A stretch of DNA of 64,000 nucleotides from Acanthacorydalis orientalis (taxonomy: Eukaryota > Arthropoda > Insecta > Megaloptera > Corydalidae), in the NCBI GenBank assembly GCA_034766995.1, contig CM068325.1, positions 5,512,164-5,576,163 of the forward strand, read 5' to 3'. The translations under genes and the position numbers were made by a program. Below the pieces are notes generated by a model. It ran no database searches. It was not told the origin of the DNA and saw nothing but the letters and a program-made list of their open reading frames with translations. Shown in pieces: positions 35,590-46,562 of this stretch. Positions within the stretch are counted from its first letter, which is position 1, and each line of letters starts with the position of its first letter.

Positions 35590-36590
35590 GGCGTGTCCTG
35601 TAGAGAATTTAATTCTCTTTCGATCGGTGTATTGGTTTTTAGCTATCCACGTGCAATTTATTGAGATATTTGCAGAAAACTTGCGATATGCGTTCTGCAG
35701 CACTAACACAAGACCAGAGCGCTATTTAAGATCGCGATACGGGCGTGTTTGCTTTTCAAAAATTGTTAAAAAATTACGTCTTATAGAAAATTTAATTCTC
35801 TTTCGATCGGTGTATTAGTTTTTAACTATCCATGTGCAATTTATTGAGATATTTGCAGAAAACTTGCGATATGCGTTCTGCAGCAGCAACACAAGATCAG
35901 AGCGCTATTTAAGATGGCGATACGGGCGTGTTTGCTTTTCAAAAATTCTCAAAAAATTACAACTTGTAGAAAATATAACGATCTTTCGACTGGTGTACGA
36001 ATTTTTAACATTTAATGTAAAATTCATTGAGATATTTGCAGAAAATGATGCGACATGCATTCTGCAAGAGAAATAAAATCAACGCGCTGTTTAAGACCGC
36101 GCTACGGGCGTGTTCATTTTTAAAAAATTTTCAAATAATTACAACTTATAGAGAATTTAGTTTTCTTTCGACTGACATAAGAATTTCTAGCATTTAATGC
36201 AAAATTCATAGAGATATTTGGAAAAAACATGCGACATGCATTCTGCAGGAGAAAGAAAATCAACGCGCTGTTTAAGACCGCGCTATGGGCGTGTTAATTT
36301 TTCAAAAATTCTCAAAAAATTACAGCTAATATAGAATTTAATTCTCTTTCGACTAACATAAGAATTTCTAGCATTGAATGTAAAATTCATTGAGATATTT
36401 GGAGAAAAACATGCGACATGCATTCTGCAGGAGAAAGAAAACCAACGCGCTGTTTAAGACCGCGCTACGGGCGTGTTAATTTTTCAAAAATTCTCAAAAA
36501 ATTACGTCTTATAGCGAATGGTCGGCTCTCTCGAACGGTGTACGAATTTTTAATTTTGCGCTAAAATTCGCCGAAATATGCACACGCGAA
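35590..36590. repeat. 181-bp satellite array G, block 1
   Basis: Five to six units with 'gagatatttgcagaaaactt', 'tgcattctgca' and 'aagaccgcgctacgggcgtg'. The first unit begins within about 20-140 bases of the NACHT-ankyrin start. Confidence 0.9.
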
Positions 36591-37035
36591 CACGTATATT
36601 ATCCTAGAATGTAATCTATGGATTCGTTCTGACAATGTATCGACGACGATGTGTCAGATGGTTGGACAGAGATCGAAATACGTGCACTGGAGGATAGACA
36701 GGAGGAGAGGGCGTCTGAAAACAAATACAAACGAACGACTTGCCTGCACATTGATCGAGGACGACGACGCGTGCTGTGTCGAACCGGTGATCACTTAAAC
36801 ACCGACGCGCTATCGAAAATGTTATCCGGATTATTGACAATCCGTCGACGGTTTCGCGGACCGCACGTGTGTTCTATTCCCGATCGACAGTTCAGCTGTC
36901 CGATTACGTGACTAAATCGAATGTAAAGTAAACAAAACGCACATTGAAAAAGATAAGCGGGACATCTGTCTGAGTACAGAAGTCGACGTTTCCGTCGTTT
37001 ATCACGCATCCGCTCACTAACCGCCAATAAGTAAA
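36591..37035. other. Non-satellite insert within array G
   Basis: About 440 bases of unique-looking sequence splitting the array. Short open frames occur on both strands; none is recognisable. Confidence 0.5.
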
Positions 37036-39061
37036 TAAATGTTATTCAAGACCGTGCTACGGCCGTGTTTGCTTTCAGAAAATTCTCAAATAATTACATC
37101 ATGTAGAGAATTTAATTCTCTTTCGACTGATGTGCAAATTTTTAATGTTAGATATAAAATTAGTTGAGATATTTGCAGAAAACTTGCGGCATGCATTCTG
37201 CAAAAGTGAGAAAATCAGCGCGTTATTTAAGACCGCGCCACGGCAATATTCATCGTTTGAACATTTTCAAATAATTATACCTTGTAGGAAATTTAGTGCA
37301 CTTTCGATTCATGTGCAAATTTTTATGGTTTAATGTAAAATTCGATAAGATATTTGTAGAAAACTTGCGGCATGCATTCTGCAAAAGTGAGAAAATCAGC
37401 GCGTTATTTAAGAGCGCGCTACGGCAATATTCATCGTTTAAAAATTTTAAAATAATTATATCTTGTAGGAAATTTAGTGCACTTTCGATTCATGTGCAAA
37501 TTTTTATGGTTTAATGTAAAATTCGATAAGATAGTTGCAGAAAACTTGCGGCATGCATTCTGCAAAAGTGAGAAAATCAGCGCGTTATTTAAGACCGCGC
37601 TACGGCCGTGTACCATGTTCAAAAATTCTGAAATAATTATATATTGTAGAGAATTTAATTTTCTCTTGATTGATGTGTACATCTTTATGGTTTGATGTAA
37701 AATTGAATAAGATAGTTGCAGAAAACTTGCGGCATGCATTCTGCAAAAGTGAGAAAATCAGTGCGTTCTTTAAGACCGTGCTACGGCCGTGTTTGCTTTT
37801 AGAAAATTCTCAAATAATTACATCTGGTAGAGAATTTAACTGTCTTTCGACTGATGTACTAATTTTTAATGTTAGATATAAAATTAGTTGAGATATTTGC
37901 AGAAAACTTGCGGCATGCATTCTGTAAAAGTGAGAAAATCAGCGCGTTATTTAAGACCGCGCTACGGCAATATTCATCGTTTGAAAATTTTAAAATAATT
38001 ATATCTTGTAGGGAATTTAGTGATCTTTCGATTCATGTGCAAATTTTTATGGTTTAATGTAAAATTCGATAAGATATTTGCAGAAAACTTGCGGCATGCA
38101 TTCTGCAAAAGTGAGAAAATCAGCGCGTTATTTAAGACCGCGCTACGGCAATATTCATCGTTTGAAAATTTTCAAATAATTATATCTTGTAGGGAATTTA
38201 GTGTACTTTCGATTCATGTGCAAATTTTTATGGTTTAATGTAAAATTCGATAAGATATTTGCAGAAAACTTGCGGCATGCATTCTACAAAAGTGAGAAAA
38301 TCAGCGCGTTATTTAAGACCGCATTACAGCCGTGTTCCATGTTAAAAAATTCTGAAATAATTACATCTTATAGACAATTTAACTGTCTTTCGACTGATGT
38401 ACTAATTTTTAATGTTAGATATAAAATTAGTTGAGATATTTGCAGAAAACTTGCGGCATGCATTCTGCAAAAGTGAGAAAATCAGCGCGTTATTTAAGAC
38501 CGCGCTACGGCAATATTCATCGTTTGAAAATTTTCAAATAATTATATCTTGTAGGGAATTTAGTGTACTTTCGATTCATGTGCAAATTTTTATGGTTTAA
38601 TGTAAAATTCGATAAGATATTTGCAGAAAACTTGCGGCATGCATTCTGCAAAAGTGAGAAAATCAGCGCGTTATTTAAGACCGCATTACAGCCGTGTTCC
38701 ATGTTAAAAAATTCTGAAATAATTACATCTTATAGACAATTTAACTGTCTTTCGACTGATGTACTAATTTTTAATGTTAGATATAAAATTAGTTGAGATA
38801 TTTGCAGAAAACTTGCGGCATGCATTCTGCAAAAGTGAGAAAATCAGCGCGTTATACAAGCCCGCGCCACGGCCGTGTTCAATCTTGAAAAATTCACAAA
38901 TAATTATATCTTGTATGGAATTTAACATAAAACAACAAAAATTCGTACATAAGTCGAAAGAGCGTTAAATTTCCTAAGACACACAATTGTTTGAGAATTT
39001 TGTAACATTGAACACGGCCGTAACGCGGTCTTGTATAACGCGCTGATTTTGATCGTCCGGG
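37036..39061. repeat. 181-bp satellite array G, block 2 with higher-order structure
   Basis: Ten to eleven units of exactly or nearly 181 bp; 'gcagaaaacttgcggcatgc' recurs throughout. Near-identical sequence reappears at 362 bp (38201 vs 38563; 38412 vs 38774) and 543 bp (37869 vs 38412), showing multi-monomer blocks were copied. The array is cut at 39061 by the inverted duplication. Confidence 0.92.
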
Positions 39062-39200
39062 ACCGCAGTCGAGGAGGAAGCGGGCGAGGGCCGGTCACAG
39101 CGGGGACAGTTCGAGCGTTAGCTCGGACAGGTAACCGGTTCCGTGCGCTCGAACGAGTCGAATCGTTATTTCGACGTCGCTCCGACACGAATATGTTTAA
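39062..39200 (-). pseudogene. GNL1 3'-end fragment carried by the duplication
   Basis: Matches the last roughly two dozen codons and start of the 3' UTR of GNL1 (47823-47996) in inverted orientation. No GTPase sequence accompanies it; it is a passenger of the duplication. By geometry the corresponding GNL1 coding direction here is plus-ward, away from satellite array G. Confidence 0.75.
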
Positions 39201-39440
39201 TAAAACGTTGAGAATCGTTAGTCTCGTCTCTTTTTACAAGTCGCCTTATCGAAAAAAAAAAAAGTAGGTCGTTAAAAAATCTTTATTGCTTTCACGAACA
39301 TAAATACAGAGTGGACGTCAAAGGAACGCTCTCGACGAGTCGTTTCCCTTCTACGTACGAGTTTCCGAACCACCGTAACGCCGATCGGACTCCGGATCTG
39401 CGTATGCGGTATCGTACGTCGGCTCGTTTCCTTATTGTTA

Positions 39441-39513
39441 GATCGGTAGGAAAGTAATCGCGGCGTTTCGTCCGGATACGAACGCGACGGGCCGCGATCA
39501 TTTTCCTACCGAC
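39441..39513. mobile_element. ~73-bp foldback MITE copy 3
   Basis: 'gatcggtaggaaagtaatcg' is mirrored by 'cgatcattttcctaccgacc' and preceded by TTA. The corresponding position in the right arm also has it, so insertion predates the duplication. Confidence 0.7.
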
Positions 39514-39722
39514 CTGTTTGGTGAAGGATCGCCAATAGCCCTACGACACCAGAGTTCACCCACGAATGCACCGAGAGATATATTCAGTCACAGACTAGTA
39601 AAATAAAGTCGTTTAGTGCACGCACAAAACTTTTTTCTTTTTAAATTTTTTTTACGTTTTTTTCCTTTAAAGTTTTTTTTTTATGAGATTTTAATACCCA
39701 GTGGGTATTAAACCGTTCCGAC

Positions 39723-40499
39723 TTACACCCGATCGTTGGTATACTTTCTGTAGGTCTGATAGGCCCCGATAAAAATGAGGCACGAAATCGAACCGGTGAA
39801 AAAGCTGTACATTATGGCTACGGGAAGCACTATGTCGAGCGTCAACTTCGTAATTTTCCTAACTTTCGGTAGGACTTCTAGACTGAAGTCTAGGAATCCG
39901 TGGATCGAGCTACGTGCAAACTTTACGGCCGAGCTGAATTTGCTTTTTGCGCCGGTCGTCCTTGTTTCGGGTAAATCGGAACCGCACCCGTCGTCGATAT
40001 CGATTGAATGCGACGGCTCGGTCAAGCGACTTTCGCCACCGGCACCTTCGCCCTGAAATCGGAACACGGATTAAAAACCGGGCCCGTTGAAAACGAACAA
40101 TGGACTCGATTGTCGGGAATGTCGAGCCGGTCTGCGACTGACCTCGATCGACACGGTCTATGTGGTGTCTTGTTTCAATCACCGGTAGGTCATACATCAA
40201 AGAATTAATAAATATACGATCGAGAGCTGGCGTATTCACGGCACTGCTCCGCTCGACACCATTTTACAAACTATGGCAGTGAATGTACAAACTGCTCCCC
40301 GAAATCACCCCGGACTTGAACCACGGTTCAACCAGTGTGATTTTTCCCATCAAACACAATTAATTTGGTGTTCATTCAAGCGTTTTTTTTTCTATTAATA
40401 AAAAGATCTACTTACTTCTGACGGGCCCTTCAGCAAAATCGTCATATTTTTCTTAATTCCACTAGTAAACAACTGTAATATATCTCTAAGTGCATTCAT
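39723..40499 (-). CDS. Small single-pass membrane protein, copy A (137 aa)
   Basis: Exon 1 is 40499-40416, exon 2 is 40052-39723 (TAA); donor GTAAGT, acceptor TTTCAG, phase 0. The N-terminal 28 residues are amphipathic and basic (ILQLFTSGIKKNMTILLKG). A polar, acidic middle (SIDIDDGCGSDLPE) follows, then KVRKITKLTLD and a hydrophobic segment 'IVLPVAIMYSFFTGSISCLI' near residues 100-120, with a short basic tail. It differs from copy B by three residues (L4 versus P4; T versus P and A versus V in exon 2) and has no disabling change. The family is not recognised. A TATA box lies at 40540-40533. The two copies are transcribed away from each other. Confidence 0.72.
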
Positions 40500-40532
40500 A
40501 AGTGAACTGGGTCGCTGCGGGGCACGTATGCC

Positions 40533-40540
40533 TATTTATA
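40533..40540 (-). promoter_or_regulatory. TATA box of membrane protein copy A
   Basis: TATAAATA on the minus strand, 34 bases upstream of the ATG at 40499 and within sequence shared with the right arm. Confidence 0.6.
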
Positions 40541-41809
40541 ATCCCCGCGGTGAATCCGCCCCGCCATACAGCGGATGACATCATCTCTCCGAAATACAGA
40601 ACCGAAGCTTAGTAACCGGGCCAGAAGAGAGAAACGACTACAGTCCGATCGCGTGTCGGACAGAGATGAAACGACCACGTTCTACTGATTCATATCCTTA
40701 GACTATGTGACGCACGCACGGCACGCGTACCGTCGATCGTCGTGGGTCAATTTAGAAATTCCGCGCTGCGCCGTTCTGTAGCGCGAGGTGTCGAAGTACG
40801 CCTCAACCGTTTAGATCCGTGACCGTGTACTTTAGGTAAAATTTTGCGCATATCCTGCGACACTCGAGCGTCCGTTCGAAAACCGTAAAAGTGGACACAT
40901 TAAGGCTTAGAATCTCGCATCAGGAGAATTCGGAAAGTAGAATGAGTAATGATGGAATAGGTATCGGCAATCGTGGGAGGAAGACGATTCTAAACAGCCA
41001 TATAATCGAGAAAATTACTAGTTTCCTCTACACGAGAGCGAGAAATCGGTAAAATGATTCGAAGAAGCCATTCGATCGTGCAGTATATTACAAAAAAGTA
41101 GAGAAAAGAACGAAAGCACTGTCGAAAATGAACCTAGAAATATAGGGAGAGAATACTATGCGAACGGGTCGGGTGTGAAATTTTCATCGAGGTGAGGAAG
41201 AATCCTTTCATTAGTTCTGCCATTATTGGGACTACAACTGGAAAAACGTTAGCACAGACACAATTAGTGGCGACTTAAGTAGATACGACAACAAGAACGA
41301 ACTGGCAAGGAGAAAACACTTCATTAGCAGCATTAATAGAAAGGAGCGTCTGGAATTCCAGCCTCGTTTTTTATCGATAATTTTGTTTATATATATATAT
41401 TTATATATATATATACATATATATGTATAGAAGGATTCCTTCAACTATATTCCTCGTGTTTGTTGATTTTTCTTCCCGATTCGAAACTTCCGGACTCACC
41501 CCGGTACCCATTTCCATAAAAAAAAAACACACACCCTCATCAACAAACCGGCTTAGAAGCCATGTCGTTAAGGTCCTGGACCCCGTACCTATTTCCGGCG
41601 GAGGCGTTGAATGTGCACTTCATCAAAATAAGATTCTTTTCGATCTTGATTTCTTAACTGTACTTTTTTGACACTTGGTCGCTTCTGCGCGTCCTGCACG
41701 CATTATATGGTCTAAGGTATGAACAGTTGAAGCAATGTTTACACTGTTTGACGTCACTTATTGATGTGAGATCTGGCGCGAAATTTCAAAAATGTTCTTT
41801 GTTTATTTC

Positions 41810-41879
<70 letters not shown>

Positions 41880-42232
41880 GTATATATGGCTGTGTGTGTT
41901 AATTTCGTTCGAATTTTCCATCCTTTTTGCTGGACATAAAACGTATCGAGACCTTGAAACGAATCCGACGATATTTTTGACATTTTTTTCCGCGTACAAT
42001 CTGTAATTGAGATAAACGGCATGTGCGAACACTCATGCGTTTAAAAATAGATCCATAATCGTGAACGCGACTACTCGACCGATAAGTGTTTCATTTCGAT
42101 TGCTTACAAACGGTAAATCATACCTGTGATCAGATTATCAGTCTTTCTTTTGAACCGATTGCGAAACCGAAGCACACTTGAAAGACGGACGTCGATCGTG
42201 GTGCGAATTTGCCCGACACGACAAGCAGCTTT

Positions 42233-42440
42233 CTTGCAATTATCATCCGCGCATTTCGTTTAAACCGAAATTCTTTCATATCAGTCGAAAGGGCGTCGAA
42301 TTCTGTATGAAATGTATTTTTTATAGAATTCTCTAACGATTACAGGCGTACCGATCGTTCGAAAAATCTATAAAAAATACATTTCATACAGAATTCGACG
42401 CTATTTCGATTGATATGAAAGAATTTCGGTTTAAACGAAA
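42233..42440. repeat. Array H satellite, inverted monomer pair
   Basis: Two satellite monomers face each other. 'ttctttcatatcagtcgaaa' with 'ttctgtatgaaatgtatttt' is mirrored by 'aaaatacatttcatacagaa' and 'gatatgaaagaatttcggtt', giving a hairpin with arms of roughly 75 bp. Confidence 0.85.
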
Positions 42441-43245
42441 TGTAGAATGAGACGATCTTTCGAATGGTGAAAAGACGAATCCTCTATCATTCACGGTTCT
42501 CTTAATATTCACTTGTTTTTGGTTTGCTTTGCTGGTTTTTAGTTAATTAGTGATTGCGGCCGTAATTACCGGCCGAACCTTAATGAAATAAACGAATACT
42601 ATGTAGAATGAGACGATCTCTCGAATGGTGAAAAGACGAATCCTCTATCATTCACGGTTCTCTTAATATTCACTTGTTTTTGGTTTGCTTTGCTGGTTTT
42701 TAGTTAATTAGTGATTGCGGCCGTAATTACCGGCCGAACCTTAATGAAATAAACGAATAATATGTAGAATGAGACGATCTTTCGAATGGTGAAAAGACGA
42801 ATCCTCTATCATTCACGGTTCTCTTAATATTCACTTGTTTTTGGTTTGTTATGTTCGTCTTTAGTTAATTAGTGATTGCGGCCGTAATTACCGGCCGAAC
42901 CTTAATGAAATAAACGAATAATATGTAGAATGAGACGATCTTTCGAATGGTGAAAAGACGAATCCTCTATCATTCACGGTTCTCTTAATATTTACTTGTT
43001 TTTGGTTTGCTTTGTTGGTTTTTAGTTAATTAGTGATTGCGGCCGTAATTACCGGCCGAACCTTAATGAAATAAACGAATATTATGTAGAATGAGACGAT
43101 CTTTCGAATGGTGCAAAGACGAATCCTCTATCATTCACGGTTCTCTTAATATTCACTTGTTTTTGGTTTGCTTTGCTGGTTTTTAGTTAATTAGTGATTG
43201 TGGCCGTAATTACCGGCCGAACCTAAATGAAATAAACGAATATTA
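42441..43245. repeat. 161-bp homogeneous tandem array (five units)
   Basis: 'tgtagaatgagacgatcttt' starts units at 42441, 42602, 42763, 42924 and 43085, exactly 161 bp apart, with only a few substitutions per unit. Each has 'gttaattagtgattgcggcc' followed by the palindromic 'cggccgtaattaccggccg', and ends in 'aatgaaataaacgaat'. No open frame or tRNA-like structure is recognised. Unlike other arrays in the window it is not built on the ~180-bp skeleton. Confidence 0.93.
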
Positions 43246-43800
43246 TTATGCAGCAACTTTCTTGCAATGATAATTGCAAGAAAGTTGCTTCGTGTATTCG
43301 CTACTGGCCGGAAAACACGAAGCGCTATTTAAGACCGCGTTACAGACGAACCAATCGTTCGAAAAATCTATAAAAAATACATTTCATACAGAATTCAACG
43401 CCCTTTCGACTGATATGAAAGAATTTCGGTTTAAACGAAAGGCGTGGATGATAATTGCAAGAAAGTTGCTTCGTGTATTCGGTGCTGGCCGGAAAATACG
43501 AAGCGCTATTTAAGACCGCGTTACAGACGTACCAACCGTTCGAAAAATCTATAAAAAATACATTTCATACAGAATTCAACGCTCTTTCGATTGATATGAA
43601 AGAATTTCAGTTTAAACAAAAGATGTGGATGATAATTGCAAGAAAGTTGCTTCGTGTATTCGCTACTGGCCGGAAAATACGACGCGCTATTTAAGGCCGC
43701 CCTGCGAGTGTATTCGACATTGAGAAATTCTAAAAAGAGATATATTTTATACACGATTCGATGCCCCTTCGAACGGTGTACGATTTTTTCACTCTAGATC
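43246..43800. repeat. Array H satellite (~181 bp) with terminal hairpin
   Basis: A perfect 17-bp inverted repeat (43252-43268 with 43273-43289, loop GATA) opens the block. Then come three units with 'aagttgcttcgtgtattcg', 'gcgctatttaagaccgcgtt' and 'aaaatacatttcatacagaa', 181 bp apart. Confidence 0.88.
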
Positions 43801-44809
43801 AAATTCGACTGATGTTTTTATTTTTTTAAAAAAAAAACTAGTGTACGAAGACTCGTATGAATAGATCTTCAAGGCCTACGTGACTGTGCGTACGTGCTAA
43901 CTGAACTCCATCGCCGATAAAACGTTACGATTCGATTAAATCATTGTTTACTTATGTTGAGATGGCTGTAAAAATTCCGATCGCGTTATCTGTGCGGAAA
44001 AAAAACCAGCGCGCGGACGGCGTCTTTCCTGTCTGATTCACGGAATCTTTTCGCTGAGTAATGGCAGCAACGGAAAATAAACAGACGGCTAGTTTAAACA
44101 CGACAACGCCCGTCCGCGCGCGCTCTCCGTGTGGCGTGATGTTCACGCACGTCACTAATACAAGTTTATGCGCCGCGTCGAGCCGATTCGCATGTCCGGT
44201 GATCTTCTCGAACTGCCTTTCAGTCGCCGCGCGAAGAGCGCTACGAAAACGAAACATCGACGTGTTTTGTTTCCCGTGTTATTAATAAACAATCAGAGAA
44301 AAAAAAAACGACAGACGATTCATTGACCGACGCCTGCTTCGATCGTACGAGACGTCATCGTAGTGGTTCCACCGATTGTCGCAGCCGGTTCGATCGACTC
44401 GAAGAATCATGACGTCACGTGCATGTCTCCGACCGCTCGTCTGTTTCTCTCACTAGATTCTGCCTCTATCTTGCCAATGAAGAACGAATGTCTTCAGCGC
44501 GGTCTGTGCTAGGAACTCTCGCCGAAAGAGTGGCGCCAGAAAGTCCGCGACAATTTGTTTCCCGCGTTTCCGACGCTCCAGTAGATCTCTCTCCGTCCTG
44601 AAAACGGATCTTCCGATGTACAGAGAGCCGCGCGTCCATCTCGTTCAAAGTTCGGTCGAGCGATTCTCGAATTCCTGACGGAACCGATCGAGTCGCCGTC
44701 CCTGTTTCGCTCCCCGTACGAGTTTTCTCTCCCGCAAGGCCGATCCGCCTCGTTCCTCTCGCTTAAATGGTCGGTCATGGGGGTTTTATGGCCGCTTCGA
44801 TCCTTACCC
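43801..44809. other. Spacer of the inverted duplication, no gene recognised
   Basis: CpG-rich in places (44050-44260, 44500-44800) with open frames on both strands, but no recognisable protein, TATA-ATG pairing or paired splice sites. A relic or lineage-specific gene cannot be excluded. Confidence 0.4.
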
Positions 44810-45162
44810 AAAGCTGCTTGTCCCGACGAGCAAATTCGGACCACGATCGACGTCCGTCTTTCAAGTGTGCTACAATTTCGCAATCGGTACAAAAAAAAAG
44901 CTGATAATCTGATCTCAGGTGTGATTTACCGTTTGTAAGCAATCGAAATGAAACACTTATCAGTCAAGTAGTCGCGTTCACGATTATGGATCTATTTTTA
45001 AACGCATGAGTGTTCGCACATGCCGTTTATCTCAATTACAGATTGTACGCGGAAAAAAGTGTCAAAAATATCGTCGGATTCGTTTCAAGGTCTCGATACG
45101 TTTTATGTCCAGCAAAAAGGATGGAAAATTCGAACGAAATTAACACACACAGCCATATATAC

Positions 45163-45254
<92 letters not shown>

Positions 45255-45642
45255 GAAATAAAACAACGAACATTTTTGAAATTTCGCGCCAGATCTCACA
45301 TCAATAAGTGACGTCAAACAGTGTAAACATTGCTTCAACTGTTCATACCTTAGACCATATAATGAGTGCAGGACGCGCAGAAGCGACCAAGTGTCAAAAA
45401 AGTACAGTTAAGAAATCAAGATCGAAAAGAATCTTATTTTGATGAAGTGCACATTCAACGCCTCCGCCGGAAATAGGTACGGGGTCCAGGACCTTAACGA
45501 CATGGCTTCTAAGCCGGTTTGTTGATGAGGGTGTGTGTTTCTTTTTATGGAAATGGGTACCGGGGTGAGTCCGGAAGTTTCGAATCGGGAAGAAAAATCA
45601 ACAAACACGAGGAATATTGTTGAAGGTATCCTTCTATACATA

Positions 45643-45674
<32 letters not shown>

Positions 45675-46521
45675 AACAAAATTATCGATAAAAAACGAGG
45701 CTGGAATTCCAGACGCTCCTTTCTATTAATGCTGCTAATGAAGTGTTTTCTCCTTGCCAGTTCGTTCTTGTTGTCGCATCTACTTAAGTCGCCACTAATT
45801 GTGTCTGTGCTAACGTTTTTCCAGTTGTAGTCCCAATAATGGCAGAACTAATGAAAGGATTCTTCCTCACCTCGATGAAAATTTCACACCCGACCCGTTC
45901 GCATAGTATTCTCTCCCTATATTTCTAGGTTCATTTTCGACAGCGCTTTCGTTCTTTTCTCTACTTTTCTGTAATATACTGCACGATCGAATGACTTCTT
46001 CGAATCATTCTACCGATTTCCCGCTCTCGTGTAGAGGAAACTAGTACTTTTCTCGATTATATGGCTGTTTAGAATCGTCTTCCTCCCACGATTGCCGATA
46101 CCTATTCCATCATTACTCATTCTACTTTCCGAACTCTCCTGATGCGAGATTCTAAGCCTTAATGTGTCCACTTTTACGGTTTTCGAACGGACGCTCGAGT
46201 GTCGCAGGATATGCGCAAAATTTTACCTCAAGTACACGGTCACGGATCTAAACGGTTGAGGCGTACTTCGACACCTCGCGCTACAGAACGGCGCAGCGCG
46301 GAATTTCTAAATTGACCCACGACGATCGACGGTACGCGTGCCGTGCGTGCGTCACATGGTCTAAGGATATGAATCAGTAGAACGTGGTCGTTTCATCTCT
46401 GTCCGACACGCGATCGGACTGTAGTCGTTTCTCTCTTCTGGCCCGGTTACTAAGCTTCGGTTCTGTATTTCGGAGAGATGATGTCATCCGCTGTATGGCG
46501 GGGCGGATTCACCGCGGGGAT

Positions 46522-46529
46522 TATAAATA
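46522..46529 (+). promoter_or_regulatory. TATA box of membrane protein copy B
   Basis: TATAAATA located 34 bases before the last base ahead of the ATG at 46563, mirroring copy A. Confidence 0.6.
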
Positions 46530-46562
46530 GGCATACGTGCCCCGCAGCGACCCAGTTCACTT

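Larger units (their letters stand above)
39062..42232. repeat. Large inverted duplication, left arm
   Basis: Reverse complement of 44810-47996, about 3.17 kb, with only scattered substitutions and microsatellite length differences. It contains a fragment of the GNL1 3' end, a foldback element, one copy of the 137-aa membrane protein gene with its promoter, and an AT microsatellite (about 41811-41872). The left end fuses abruptly to satellite array G at 39061. Confidence 0.93.

Noticed and set aside
33080..35818. Long plus-strand open frame (over 900 codons) opposite the NACHT-ankyrin gene
   Set aside because: It is the antisense shadow of a GC-rich gene with biased third positions; the translation is Arg/Val/Asp-rich without domains.
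37296..38968. Recurring ~62-77 codon frames in satellite array G
   Set aside because: They recur with the 181-bp monomer and are cut by it (181 is not a multiple of three).
42441..43245. tRNA or snRNA gene cluster
   Set aside because: No A/B boxes, cloverleaf or Sm site could be found in the 161-bp unit.
44053..44892. Possible genes in the duplication spacer (frames of 60-127 codons)
   Set aside because: No recognisable domains, paired splice sites or promoter; left as unannotated.
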